From Adenophora triphylla var. japonica (Eukaryota; Streptophyta; Magnoliopsida; Asterales; Campanulaceae), in assembly GCA_022495995.1 (NCBI GenBank), contig JAFEMH010007493.1:23715-87714 (forward strand): DNA of 64,000 nucleotides, in the 5' to 3' direction. The notes under the pieces are model-generated. The model had not been told where the DNA came from, made no database searches, and worked only from the letters and a program-made list of their open reading frames with translations. The translations under genes were made by a program, and so were the position numbers. Below, piece by piece: positions 1-11,120 of the stretch. Every line of letters starts with the position of its first letter. Position 1 is the stretch's first letter.

Positions 1-83
1 CGTAAGCTAACTTTTCTATATTAAGATAACGCCCTTCTACGGCGGACGGTGCCTTACTTACATAATAAAGCTGGTTTTGGGAG

Positions 84-1000
84 TTATTCTCCTCCACTTA
101 CAAACATTGCTCTCTTGCCCGGATCGATGCTACTAAATACGAAAAAGCTCTTCTCAGGGCACCAGGCTACGAGTAGAGGTGGGCTGCCCGAGGTATGTCT
201 TGACTTCTTCAAAAGCTTGATGGCACTCGGTGCTCCATGTAAATTCATCGACTCTCTTCCCCCTTTGAGAGTTTTGAAGAAGGGGAGGCATCTCTCTGGC
301 GGCAGCGAGATAAAGCGGCCAAGTGCGGTGATGCGACCATTGAGTTTTTGTACATCCTTCACGCGGGCGGAGGTTTCATGTCTAATAGGGCTGGATTTTC
401 TCTGGATTAGCCTCTATCCCTCTTTGGTTGACCATGAATCAGGAACTTGCCCGCCTTTACCCCAAAAGCACTTCAGGGGGTTTAGCTTCATCTTTGTTAT
501 GGCGCAAGTTTTGAAGGTTTCCTCCACGTCGAGCTCGTGGGAGTTTTCCTTAGTTTTTATGACCATGTCGTCAATGTAGGCCTCAGTTTACGCCTAGTTG
601 GTTTTTAAAGACCGGATTGACCATGCGGCGATATGTGGCTCCTGCATTCTTTAGCCCAAAGGGCATCATAGTGTAGCGGTATGTCTTGCCCGCACAATGA
701 AGGCTACGGAGCGGACATCTTCGGGAGCCATCGGATGCGGTGGTAGCCGGAGTAGGCATCAATGAAGCTTAGAACTACGTGTCCGGCTATAGAATCCACC
801 AATCTGTCTATGCGAGGAAGAGGAAGCAATCTTTGGGGCATGCCTTGTTGAGATCGGTGAAATCAACGCACATCCTCCATTTGCCATTGGATTTCTTAAC
901 CATGACCACATTGGCCGGCCATTTGGGGTAGGAGATCTCCTTTATTATCCCGCTTTTAGCAACTTTTCCACCTCTTCCTTGATGGCAATCTCTTTCTCAG
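84..1000 (-). pseudogene. Reverse transcriptase of element T (frameshifted)
   Basis: Polymerase domain that would copy the element RNA into DNA. On the minus strand, in order, I can read the fingers region ending MCVDFTDLNKACP near 835-880, a palm segment SFIDAYSGYHRI near 740-775, and the catalytic YIDD at about 567-578. The linker toward RNase H follows (KDVQKLNGRITAL) near 330-362. These segments lie in different frames, so several indels separate them. The order and wording match the Tat branch. No functional product is possible from this copy. Confidence 0.8.
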
Positions 1001-1821
1001 GGAGAAATATACGGATTTACGGTGAATGTTTTTGAAGGAGGGGTCATCGTTGATTTTATGGAGGATCACGTCCTCGGCGATGCCTTGCATATCTTCCACC
1101 CTCAGCGAACACATCGCAATTTGCTCTAAGGAACTCAATAAGTATCCTTCTTTCCTCATTGTGAATTTCCGGCCCAACCTTAGCTGTTTGCTCGGGAAGT
1201 GGGGATTGATTACCACCTCCTCGAGCTCGTCGTTAGGTTGAAGGTCGTGATTTCACGATTGTGCGGGAGTCAATGACAATAGTTGGGGGGTTGACCTGAG
1301 CTTCGGTCGGTGTTGCCATTGAATATATGATATCACGGTCAATTTCCCCTCATTCCTCGATCAATATAACCTCCCTCGACGGGCGGCCAAGCTGCTTTGA
1401 TTTTACTGCTCATCTTGAGCTCCACCTTTGTGGAATGGAAAGAAAGCATGCCAATCGGTACGGGTGGCGGCGGGAGTGCAAGCTTTCCCCTTTTTGACTT
1501 GTCCTCGCCACTTTCCCTCTATCATTTTGTCCTCGCCCTCTGTCTGCGGGCGGGATGTCAGCCTTCTGTTCTTTCCTTTTTTCCTCCGGTGCTCGGAGGA
1601 ATCTCCCGGGCCGGTTCTTGATGGTAGCAACCCCGCCAGGGTGTTAAATTTCACCCTTTGGTGGGGACGGACGCAACTATTCCCAATTCGGCTGGCTGAC
1701 GATTACGCCGAGAATGGCATTGTATTGGGAAGGAAGATCGACCACCATGAAAGTTATCTTGGCCGTCTTACGCATGGGTTTTCCCCAATAGCTACGTCAA
1801 ACACAATCGTCCCCTTTACCC

Positions 1822-2040
1822 TTACGGCGTGGTTTGTGAAGCCTTCGAGCATGCCCGCGTATGGAGTGAGATGTGCTTAGTCATTCTCATTCCAATCAAA
1901 GTATGGTAATAGAGTATGTCGCGGGCGGCTCCGGTATCTATCAACACACGGCCTATGTTTGCCGGTTGATTCTCATTACGAGGGTGAGTGGGCTGTGGAA
2001 TGAAAAAGGGTGGAGGCAAGTTCACTCCTTTTGAACCCAA
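1822..2040 (-). pseudogene. Retropepsin-type protease remnant of element T
   Basis: A short minus-strand frame contains GRVLIDTGAARDILYYHT, the retropepsin active-site signature (DTG with the following D-I-L-Y). In the family this protease releases Gag and Pol proteins from the polyprotein. Only the active-site half is recognisable, and the frame continues as unrelated sequence. It lies between the gag remnant on the right and RT on the left, as expected for gypsy elements. Confidence 0.65.
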
Positions 2041-3849
2041 TTTCTTGCTCTTCCTCGGAGCCGGGCGGGGATGGAGAAAACCTTCTCTAATGTCCGAATT
2101 TGGAGGGACAAGCGCCTGCTAGTGGGAGGTTCCTCCCGATGAAGTTAATGTCGTAGTCCCCAAAATCGTCATCATTATTATCTCTTTCATTCTGTCGGGT
2201 CCCCGCGTGTGTCGTGCCGCTGGCGATCATTGTTATTGGGGGCGGTATTGTTTCCCTTAACCCACTTGGTTAGCTACCCAGTTATTGATTTTCTGTTTGG
2301 ATTACTCGCTTGGTGGAAACAGTCCTCGATTCCGTGCCGTGGTCGTTGTGAAACTCACGAAATTTAAGTCTACTCCTCTCATTTGGCTTTCGAAGCATGG
2401 GGGAGGAGGAGGAAAGTACGAGGCTCTCATGATCACCACCCTTGGGTCGGTGAGCTGCATGTAAAGCTGTTTCGGCCACGGCCTTTTTGAGCCTTTCGAT
2501 CCCGGCCTCTGTTTTTGCCACGATTATTGGTATGAGCGAGGCTGCAGGGTGGTCTCTGGACTTGGCTTATCCTTTCTTTCGCGAAGCTCGGGGAGCGGGC
2601 ACGGCTAGGCTCTTCGGCGGAGGCGATGGCGAGGCCCTTTCATACATTTCCTCCATTGATTTAGGTTTCTTTGGAGGCAAAATTCATTTTGAGGAAGGAG
2701 GAGCCTGAGGCCGCCCTCAAAACATAGTCGATATCCTCCCTCGTCCGAGGTCCACAATCTCCTCGCTCACCTTCTGAATCGGGATATATAATCTTTTGTA
2801 GGCTCGTTTGGTGCACCTTGACACGGACAAGATCTGTCTTTGGTCTAGCGGGCACACACCTGCTCCGGCAAAGGCATTGAGGAAGAGGACTACGAGCGGT
2901 TGAATGATTGGATGGATCGGGGCTTGAGGGCTAGCATCCAAGATAGGGCCTTGCCGGTGAAGGTCGCGGCCAAAGCTTTGCACATCACGGACTCATCCGC
3001 GGAGAATAAAGCCATCGGCCCTCAAATCTTCCCATATGACTCTTGGCATTTTTGGATCCGTCATAGGTGTCCATGCGGGGGGTTTGCCCTTACGGATCGG
3101 TGCCCGCGCAATTTTATCGGCGAAGGCGTCCATGGTGCGGCCACACTTAGGCGGACCTTCGATGGGTTTCCCACATCTTTTGCATGAATTCCACAAACTC
3201 GGGGTTCGATCATCAACCTTTTGCTTTTTAGCACGTGGAGCCACAGCCTTCTCCTTGGCCGGAGCCAGGAGTCTGGCTTTGGACTTCGCACGGCGATTTG
3301 GATTGTGCCTCTTCCCCCATTTCCTCGCTATCATCTACATGCACCACGCTCCGTTTGGCCGGTGTCCGCTCGAGGGCAGGTCAACCCGGTTTGCCCCAGC
3401 GGCTTGACTAGCAAGCGAGTTAGCGGGAGCTCGTTGGGAGAACCTTTGTGACCCTTGAGGAGGCTGTAGCCCTCCGTTGGCCTCTATTTCAAACATTTCC
3501 ATCTCCGCGTCGTTGATGGCCATGGCCTCCGCGACCGGTTTGGACTTGGAGGCTAGGATTTCCTTCCTTCTCGGGATTTGTTAAGGGAAAGTGGGGTGGT
3601 TAGATTGGTGTTTTTATGCGAGCTTGGGGAGTTTTGGGCTAGTGTTTAGTAGGGCTTGGGCTTTCTCGGCACGGGCTTCCTCGGTTAACCGGTGGAGAAC
3701 TCGTTGGTGGGGATTTTTGAGGGCTGAGAATGGGCCCCCATTACATTGAAAACGAGTTGGTTTGCCTTTCCCTTATTGATGTTGGAGGGTTCGGCTTGGT
3801 TCTCCTCCTCTATGGTCAAATGACCGGCATTTTTGAATATTTGAGACAT
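2041..3849 (-). pseudogene. gag remnant of element T
   Basis: Capsid-coding region on the minus strand, in broken frames. A plausible start is the ATG at 3849, giving MSQIFKNAGHLTIEEENQ and continuing to about 3685. Downstream blocks include DAFADKIARAPIRKGK (near 3100-3140), which resembles the conserved entry of the Tat gag domain, and a charged stretch near 2700-2900. No CCHC zinc knuckle was recognised. Its place between the LTR and the protease supports the call more than its sequence does. Confidence 0.55.
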
Positions 3850-4084
3850 GTCTCGGAAAGATGAAAATAAGCGAAAAGAAGTGTCTTTTGGCGATCGGTT
3901 GTTTAGACTACAAGGTGTGTACGAAAACAAAAGTTTTAAACGGGAAAAACTTAGTGATGTAAAAAGAAGAGCCTTTCGGCCTTGAATTTGTTTAGGACAC
4001 GTGAGGTGCCTTGAAAACAAAGATTTTTAACGAAACGAAAGAAAGTCGACTTCCCGGCAATGGAACCAACGATGACGCCACGGC

Positions 4085-4928
4085 TTTTGGGGTCGGGGAG
4101 CGGTTCGAGGATATCTGGCTAGGATATATTTGGTGGTTTTATGTACCTAGATCATAACACAAACAAGCACCGTTAAGGTCAAAGTTGGATGTTACTCCAA
4201 CTCGAGGCCCTCGGGTGTGAGAATAAGAATGCTTGAGATAATAAGGCTTTGAATACCTTTGGAGTGTGTGTGTGTTTAGGGTTTAGAGAGTAATAGAGCT
4301 TACTCAATTGTATATGGAACTTACCTTGCCCGAGGGGTAAAGGCCTTCTATTTATAGGCAATGCCATGGTGCTTGTTGAGGTAAGCAATGAGATCGGCCC
4401 TAGGGGGCACTTTGGTATTTGACCGGCTACACGTGTCCGCAGCCTAATTGGTCGTGTCGGGGAGGGAACATTGGTATCCCGAGGACATGGTGAAAGGGAC
4501 ATGAGCCGTGTAGATGGCTTATTGCATTAAATGGAATAGTAGGCGCCGGGCGAACCGCATTGAATGCGTGATGGGGGAGCCGGCAAGTGGCTGTCGAGCC
4601 GGTAAGCTAACTTGCTCGGTAAGGCTTTGACATTAACCGGGAGGCGAGAGATAACCTGGGAGGCGGCATGAGCCCGCGGTCAACGTTGTGCCGCGGTCAA
4701 AGATATATGACGCGAGCACGGTTGATGCGGGCATGCCTCATGCGGGCACGGATCCGGCGGTCGGGGTCCCAATGGTCCTCGATAGGGATAATGCGGGGAG
4801 GGACGTGGTCTTGACCTCAAGGGCCTATCTGTCCGTGGTCTTCCCCCCAGCGGTCTAGGAACTGCCACGTCAATGGTTCCTTGGACCAGACCGAGCACGG
4901 GCCCGGTCCAGTAGATCCGGGCTCATCA
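4085..4928 (-). repeat. 5' LTR of element T
   Basis: The outer end reads TGATGAG on the minus strand at 4928, next to host-like sequence. The inner end is uncertain. A TGG-starting primer-binding-like stretch (TGGCGTCATCGTTGG) begins near 4078 on the minus strand, so the LTR should end just above it. A strong TATA box lies inside. A GT-rich run occurs near 4263-4274. The LTR lacks the U5 double hairpin found in L1, S, W, Y and Z, so it belongs to a different family. Confidence 0.6.
4348..4356 (-). promoter_or_regulatory. TATA box of the element T LTR
   Basis: TATAAATAG on the minus strand within CCTATAAATAGAAGG. This is the canonical plant LTR promoter form and sets the U3/R boundary about 30 bases further left. 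Confidence 0.7.
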
Positions 4929-5110
4929 GACCTCTTGGTGAGGTAGTTGACCCTCTCTACCCCGGTGGAAGCTTTGACCCATTGGGACTTGCAGATGATC
5001 CCGAAGCTTTTGCTGAGCTAAAAGTGAAGGAGCTCAAAAATGGCAGACTAGTTTTCCATGTTTGGTTTCTTTGTCCAATGCTTAAATCACGCTGATCATG
5101 TTTAAAATTC
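4929..5110 (+). pseudogene. Fragment of a light-harvesting chlorophyll a/b-binding protein gene (Lhcb1-like)
   Basis: Frame 3 codons from 4931 read [13 protein letters not shown] then [20 protein letters not shown] and ELKNGRL. This is the stromal loop and start of the third membrane helix of LHCII proteins, which bind chlorophyll in the thylakoid; the ELKNGRLA helix carries a chlorophyll-ligand pair. [10 protein letters not shown] is typical of Lhcb1 rather than Lhcb2 or Lhcb3. About five bases are missing after the codons for GRL, which shifts the frame, although the DNA still follows the MFGFFVQ segment out of frame. A GCTGATCAT at about 5090 may be the ADH codons after a further deletion. 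The left end coincides exactly with the LTR edge. The upstream half is expected outside the window, on the far side of element T. Confidence 0.85.
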
Positions 5111-5631
5111 TTAAATGTTATCTGATACTGATACCTAAAGCTGGACGTGTCTAATTTCATACTTGGTGAGACTCTAAAGATAACCACTTCAGTGCACCCC
5201 CTTGAAGAGATGTGTATTTCTTTTTGGGCCATCCCACAAGAAGAATACCTTTCTTTTTAAGCTGTCCTTTTTTGATCAATTGACTACCCCAACGTTCGTT
5301 TCCCGCCTAATATGAAATCAAATGTGTAGAGGGGTAATTTAGAGAATGAATCAACTATCAACCACTTTTCTTAATTTGCATGTTTAGTCTAACCACCCTC
5401 TTTAATGCAAAGTATTTTGTTCTAGGCTACACTTTCATATGGTTAACATCACCCCTGACAGTCAGCACAAAAGAGTGACAGCCTATTCATTCCCGTTTGT
5501 CTGCCTCTATCATGAATTAGGTAAAATGACAAGAATGTGATCTACTTACAGGCTGAACTGTAATCCAGAAGGCATTTTGCAGAAGTGTAACAGGTTAACG
5601 AAGTAGTAATCTGTTGTGTTCTCTCAATGGT
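5111..5631. other. Unassigned non-coding stretch between the Lhcb fragment and solo LTR L1
   Basis: AT-rich sequence without a convincing reading frame or repeat. It may include 3' flank of the Lhcb fragment. It ends with ATGGT at 5627-5631, the left target duplication of solo LTR L1. The same unit resumes at 12499. Confidence 0.6.
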
Positions 5632-5925
5632 TGTAAGTGCTCCAATTTGAGCTTGTTAGTATTTTCGTTAGAAAATTAACGAAAGTTATGACATTTCTAA
5701 CAATTCCTAACATTTCTAACCAAGCAAGGGCAAAGTGGGCATTGTTATTTAAGGATAAACCAAGAAAGGAATCCTAAAAAGCAAAAGAAATTAAAGAAAA
5801 CCAAAAATAGAAAGCTATTTGGAACAAAAAGCTGCAGGTACATTTAATTTGATTTTTTTTGAAAATATTCCTCTTGTCCAAAGCCTGAAGCAGCATTTAA
5901 TGAACAGTGCACGCTGAAGGACATA

Positions 5926-5965
5926 TCCGCGCGGATGGGTTTGTCAATTTTAGAGGGCTATAAAT
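5926..5965 (+). promoter_or_regulatory. L1 promoter: TCCGCGCGGA palindrome plus TATA box
   Basis: The perfect 10-base palindrome TCCGCGCGGA at 5926-5935 lies about 22 bases upstream of a TATA box (CTATAAAT, 5958-5965). The same pairing of a CCG-NN-CGG palindrome with a TATA box is found in the related LTRs of W, S, Y and Z with different centre bases. Confidence 0.65.
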
Positions 5966-6545
5966 TGAGGTCTTCAGTCTCAGAAAGAGGGGGATTATCA
6001 TATTTTCTCAACTGTATCATGGCGAAAATAGGGAGAAAACAGTGAGAATTCCATAGAATTGTCACATTTTTCTCAACTATTCAACCAAAATCACACTCAC
6101 TCAAACACTCTCATATTCAAGCCTCAAACACTCTTACATTCAAGCCAAAAACTCCAAAACACAAAGAAGATAGGTATAACCTCCCTCTTCTTACCCTAAA
6201 TCTCTCATCCATGCATGCATTTTCAAGCTACAAAATGTAGTTCATCCATCTTCTTGCCTTAGATCCAAGAAGATCACCATGGAAGTTCATCTCCATGGAT
6301 GATCTTCTATAAGGATCAACATTATTTTCAAAGTGTTCTTACTTACTTGCAAAGAAAACACATTTTCAAAACCCTAAAAATCATTTTCATACATCAAATC
6401 TCATTTTCAAAGGATAAAATTCCCCTTCCCAAGCAAATGAAGTGCTTAGTCCTAATGTACCCCAAGGATGGTTTGATATAGTTGATTCACCACTAAAATG
6501 TCAAGTGATCACTAATCAAAACCTAGGGAAATGGGGACAAGCATG

Positions 6546-7078
6546 TGTTGTGAATATGGCCCTCCACACCCAAGCAAACCTACAAGAATAATTAGTGCAC
6601 ACAAACCAAGCACAAGAAATCAACGAAACAGAAAAGAACACAAGAAATTGTTAACCCAGTTCACCAAATTGATTGGCTACGTCTGGGGGCACTACCAAGC
6701 CAGGATCTTGCACTATGTATGTAAAATATGTTGTTGCAATGAATAAAGGGGCGGAACATTGCTTTTATATGTGCCCCGGAATAAAAAAACCAAACCCTAG
6801 CTTAAGCCCAGAAATTGCATTAAGCCCACGGACAAAATTCCTTGGCCGGCCTTGAGGCGCCCGCCTCAAGGTTCTCATGCGGCCGCCTGGAAATTGCCCC
6901 AAAACCATGCCACCTTCGGAGCTCGAGGCGCCCGCCCCAAGCATTGCCATGCGCCCGCCTCAAGCAAGCTTCGCCAACGCCAAGAGAACTGCACGCGAGG
7001 CGCCCGCCCCATCCAGGTGATGCGCCCGCCTCATACTCCTCCGAGGAATCCTCCCTTGGTTGGTCTTCTATTCCAACA
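6546..7078 (-). repeat. 3' LTR of the copia element
   Basis: 533 bases, bounded TGTTG...CAACA, matching 11121-11653. It includes a TATATAAAAG-type TATA signal on the minus strand and GC-rich direct repeats in U3 (see the separate finding). Confidence 0.92.
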
Positions 7079-7092
7079 ATCTCCCACCTAGA
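7079..7092 (-). promoter_or_regulatory. Polypurine tract of the copia element
   Basis: On the minus strand, CTAGGTGGGAGAT directly precedes the 3' LTR. Copia elements prime plus-strand DNA synthesis from such a GGTGGGAG tract. Confidence 0.7.
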
Positions 7093-7188
7093 GATCAACC
7101 ACATATACGAGCCCCGTATCCGTTCTTCAACTCATCCTTGGTGTCCTCCTAGTGCTCACCTCGATCATGGTAGTGCCATTCTCCTCCC

Positions 7189-8740
7189 TCATTCTTCAAG
7201 CCCAATTGAAGCTTTGCACAGCTTCAACTTCTCAAGGTTCACAACCTTTGTCAACATGTCAGCTGGGTTCTCCGATCCCAATATCTTCTCAAGCCACAAA
7301 GTCTTCTCCTCCAAGAGATGCCGGATATAGTGAAACCTTAATTCAATATGCTTCGTCCTTGAATGAAACGCCGGATTCTTTGCCAAGTGAATTGCACTCT
7401 GACTGTCACTGTAGAGAATATTACCACTTCGCGTCTTCCCAAGTTCACCCAAGAAGTTACGCGGCCCAAACCATCTCTTTACTTGCTTCCGTCAGCTGCC
7501 ACATATTACGCCTGCGGTCGGCGAGCCACGATCTTTTGTAACTTAGAAGCCCAAGAAATAGCTGTACCACCCAATGTAAACACATAGCCCGTAGTACTCC
7601 TTCTTTTATCAAGATCACTTGATGCCAAGTCCGCATCAACATAACCCGCTAACACCACTTCCTTGCTTGAAAAACATAGAGCCTTACCAGCAGTACCCTT
7701 CAAGTATCGTAGGATCCACTTAACCGCTTCCCAATGTTGCTTTCCTGGATTGCCCATGAACCGGCTGACTACTCCCACCGCATGTGCAATGTCCGGCCTT
7801 GTACACACCATTGCATACATGAGACTCCCCACAGCTGAAGCATATGGAGTTCTCTCCATCTTGTCACGCTCTTCCTTGTTCTTAGGCGAGTCCCTCTCGG
7901 ATAGCTTGAAGTGCAAACCCAATGGCGTCCCTGTTGGCTTCGCCTCTTCCATACAAAATCTTGCTAAGACCTTCTCAACATATTCTGATTGTGAAAGAAC
8001 CAACTTGCCCGACTCCCTGTTCCGATCAATCCGCATGCCCAAGATTTTCCTTGCCTCTCCCAAATCCTTCATCTCGAACCGTTCGACAACCGAGTCTTCA
8101 ACCTCGTTTACCTCTCTACCGCTAGAGCCCGCTATTAACATGTCGTCCACATATAACAAGATAATATACCCATTGTCCGTGTTCTTGAAGTAGCAACAAT
8201 GATCCGCCTCACATCTCGATAAAATCAATGTCGTGCATGAATCCGTCAAACTTCTGTACCATCGCCTAGGAGCTTGTTTAAGGCCATACAAGCTCTTAGT
8301 CAATCTGCAAACTAGCTCCTCATTACCCTTAGACAAGTAACCCTCTCGGTTGTGCCATGTAGATCTCCCTCCTCCAAATCCCCATGAAGAAAGGCGGTCT
8401 TCACATCCATCTCTGTTTCTAGCGGCAAGTCATCCGCCACTACTATCCCCGTAACCATTCGATAGTGGTCATCTTCACAACCGGAGTGAACACTTCGGTG
8501 TAGTCAATACCATACTTCGCTGAAACCCTTTAACAACCGGGCCTTGCCTTGTAACGCTTGCTACCGTCTGCTTCCTCCTTGATCCTGTAAACCCATTTGT
8601 TATGCGAAGGCCTTCTTCCCCTTAGGTAGTTTAGTCAACTCCCAAGTTTTGTTAGCCTTCAATGAGACCATCTCATCATCCATCGCAGCTTTCCACTTGT
8701 CAGCTGCAAAGCACACTACGAACCGCCTCCGCATAACATT
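7189..8740 (-). pseudogene. Copia reverse transcriptase and RNase H (frameshifted)
   Basis: The polymerase plus RNase H that would copy the element. On the minus strand the RT N-terminal part (DVKTAFLHGDLEE) lies near 8370-8420 in a separate frame. The main RT frame runs 8336-7506 with SLYGLKQAPRRWY, the catalytic YVDDMLIAGS near 8130-8160, and KWILRYLKGT. RNase H continues in two further frames: TEASKEMVW near 7475-7500, then LYSDSQSAIHLAKNPAFHSR and TKHIELRFHYIRHLL from about 7420. At least three shifts are needed, one of them just after LQKIVA. The catalytic residues are present, so the parts are preserved but no single protein can be made. Confidence 0.88.
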
Positions 8741-8950
8741 CCGGTTCCCATTATCTCGTTAACAACAAATAATAATTCGAAGGAGTATACTCGTCGGGTG
8801 ATCCACGCAATCCGCTGGATCTACGCAATGAATATCCGGTTCGAGTATGTGGTTCATCTTCAATGACCTCGACCATGGTCAACATGAACCGTCCCGCTCC
8901 CACCCGAGTCCGGAATATCAACCTCTACAACCTCCGGTTCCGAACTAGTG

Positions 8951-10025
8951 TCATCGATGCCCCTTTCTATCCTTGTACAAAACCTGTTCATTGAATACCA
9001 CATCTCGACTACGAATAACCTTATGGTTTTTATCATCCCAAAATTTATACCCGAAGTCATCCCCGCCATACCCAATAAACGTACACTTAACAGATTTAGC
9101 ATCTAATTTAGTTCTTTCAGCAGAGTCAATATGAACATAAGAAACGCAGCCAAATACGCGAAGAAAGGACAGATTTACCTGCTTGCCACTCCAAGCTTCC
9201 TCTGGAATTCCATTCCCCAATGGAACCGACGGTCCCCTATTGATCAAGAAAGCTGCCGTGTCAACTGCATATGCCCAGAACGTCTTCTAAGTCCACACTT
9301 CAATCTCATACTTCTAGCCCGCTCGTTCAAAGTCCCGTTCATCCTCTCGCTACCCCGTTGAGTTGTGGAGTCTTCTTTGGAGTCTTCTCCATACGAATAC
9401 CATTCGCAGCACAATATTCCCTAAACTCAGTAAGCTCATACTCCCCACCATTGTCTGATCTTAAGCACTTAAGCTTAAGTCCCGTTTGATTCTCCACCAA
9501 AGCCCTCCACTTCTTGAACACCTCGAAAGCCTCATCTTTCCCCTTCAAGAAATAGACCCAGACCTTCCTTGTAGAATCATCAATGAAAGTCATGTAATAT
9601 GACGCACCACCCGAAGATGTAACCGAGATGGCCCCCACAAGTCCGTGTGAACCAATTCCCACTTTGCTTCCCTCAATCCCCTACCTGTCCTTGAGATATT
9701 ACTTCTCCCGTGTTTGCCAAACATACAATCTTCGCAGATTCCCACGTTGATCGCCTTCAAACCCGGTAGTAGACCCTTGGAACAAAGTACCTTCATCCCT
9801 CGTCTCACTCATGTGACCCAATCGACGAGTGCCACAAATCAGATCACCCTTGGCCGTTGCCACCGCAATACTGTCCTTGGTGTTGTTCGCCAAATACAAA
9901 GTACCCTCCTTATTACCCCGAGCGATCTCACAATCCTCCTTGGTAATAACCCAGTTCCTGCAGCCGAAAGTCACCTTGTAACCCCCATCATCCAACCGCC
10001 CAACCGAAAGTAAGTTCTTCTTCAA
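8951..10025 (-). pseudogene. Copia GAG-pre-integrase and integrase (frameshifted)
   Basis: The integrase would insert the cDNA into host DNA. The pre-integrase region starts LKKNLLSVGRLDDGGYKV at about 10025, one frame away from gag, because a C appears to be missing in the expected CCGG near 10032. The core domain reads HTDLWGPS, then YYMTFIDDSTRKVWVYFLK (9540-9600), then LRSDNGGEY (about 9450), which give the two aspartates. A lost G in the GCGGAGAGG context near 9347 breaks the frame at NGVA, just before the catalytic glutamate region. The last part resumes at INRGPSVPL and continues to 8951 with KCTFIGYGGDDFGYKFWD. Confidence 0.85.
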
Positions 10026-11065
10026 ACCCGAATGTGTCGAACCCCGTTCGGATGTAGAACCTTCCCGTCCGATGCTCCTATTCTCGACATCCCCTTCCCC
10101 TTGATTTCCAAAGGCTCCCCATCAGCTAGATAGACCTTCCCGAAATCACCGGAAGTATAATTCTCCATCTCTTCCTTATGCCCGCAAGAGTGGAATGATG
10201 CCCCCGAATCCAGCACCCATGATTCTAGTGCACTACTGACACTAAGAACAAGTACATCATCACCTTCGACTGTCACATTCACCTGATTGCCCTTACGATT
10301 TGGACAATCCCTCTTAAAGTGTCCCAACTCCTTACAATAATAGCACCGAATGTAACCCTTTGCAACCTTTGGTTTGTTCTCCACAGCTTTGACCTTTCCA
10401 CTCACAACGTTCTCCCTTGATTCGGTCCTTCCTTGTTTGCTAGTACCCGGCTTCCCCCTACTAGTAGTAGCCAAAGCCGATCCCGAAGCACTTGATGTCC
10501 CCAACTTCTTCATGCGATTTTCTTCACCTAAAAGAAAGTCTTTAACATCATCATACTTCAATTTATTCTTACCTGCTGAAGCGTTGATTGCAGTCACCGT
10601 TCCGCTCCAACTTGCCGGTAAAGAAGCTAGCAACAGACATGCATGAACCTCGTCATCGAACTTGATCGCCACCGCAGTCAATGAATCTATGACATCCATA
10701 AACTCATCAATGTGTTTAGCCAAGGATCCTCCCTCTTGCATCTTGAGACTACCCATCTTGCGTATCAAATCAACCTTATTTGCAGCAGACGGAGTTTCAA
10801 ATCTCTCAGTAAGATAATCCAATAGCTCCTTGGTGGTTGTAGCCTTCTTGGTAGTCTTCGCGATCCACTTTGACAAAGTAGATCTCACCACCCCTAAAGC
10901 CTTCCGATCCATGAGTTCCCATTCTTCCTGATCTTCGTCTTCCGGTTTGACTCCCTTCAGAGGCTTGTAGAGATCTTTGTTGTACAAGAGATCTTCAATC
11001 TGCATCCTCCAATATCCGAAATCAGACCCATCGAATTTCTCCACCGCTTGTTTGTCCTTGCCCAT
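10022..11065 (-). CDS. Copia Gag with protease start
   Basis: An open 347-codon minus-strand frame beginning MGKDKQAVEKFDGSDFGYWR. The N-terminal two thirds is the copia capsid domain (UBN2/RVT-type gag). A CCHC zinc knuckle, CYYCKELGHFKRDC, sits near residue 240 and would bind the genomic RNA. The C-terminal part holds LDSGASFH near residue 285, the aspartic protease active site. A linker rich in S, T and K precedes the knuckle. The frame stops at VRHIRV only because of a one-base shift; in an intact element it would continue into pol. The ATG lies 36 bases from the primer-binding site (11101-11118) and 56 bases from the LTR edge, a normal leader length. Confidence 0.9.
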   Translation of the reverse strand: MGKDKQAVEKFDGSDFGYWRMQIEDLLYNKDLYKPLKGVKPEDEDQEEWELMDRKALGVVRSTLSKWIAKTTKKATTTKELLDYLTERFETPSAANKVDLIRKMGSLKMQEGGSLAKHIDEFMDVIDSLTAVAIKFDDEVHACLLLASLPASWSGTVTAINASAGKNKLKYDDVKDFLLGEENRMKKLGTSSASGSALATTSRGKPGTSKQGRTESRENVVSGKVKAVENKPKVAKGYIRCYYCKELGHFKRDCPNRKGNQVNVTVEGDDVLVLSVSSALESWVLDSGASFHSCGHKEEMENYTSGDFGKVYLADGEPLEIKGKGMSRIGASDGKVLHPNGVRHIRV

Positions 11066-11100
11066 TCTTGATTACTTGAAACAACTCCCTTGATCCTAAA

Positions 11101-11118
11101 CCAAGAGCTCTGATACCA
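11101..11118 (-). promoter_or_regulatory. Primer-binding site (initiator Met tRNA) of the copia element
   Basis: On the minus strand TGGTATCAGAGCTCTTGG begins two bases after the end of the 5' LTR. TGGTATCAGAGC is the standard complement to the 3' end of plant initiator tRNA-Met. Confidence 0.92.
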
Positions 11119-11120
11119 GT

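Larger units (their letters stand above)
1..4928 (-). mobile_element. Element T: decayed Tat-like Ty3/gypsy retrotransposon, 5' part
   Basis: Read on the minus strand, the order is 5' LTR, gag, protease, reverse transcriptase, with the remainder beyond the left edge of the window. The RT carries YIDD and the protease carries a DTG-type aspartate motif. The order PR-RT and the wording of the RT-RNase H linker fit the Tat group of Ty3/gypsy elements. Every domain is broken by indels, so the copy is dead. Its right end, TGATGAG on the minus strand, touches a fragment of a chlorophyll-binding protein gene at 4929, so the element probably inserted into that sequence. The matching left target duplication is outside the window and cannot be checked. 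Confidence 0.8.

Noticed and set aside
1026..1880. Plus-strand frames across element T
   Set aside because: They mirror minus-strand gag-pol sequence and show no domain of their own.
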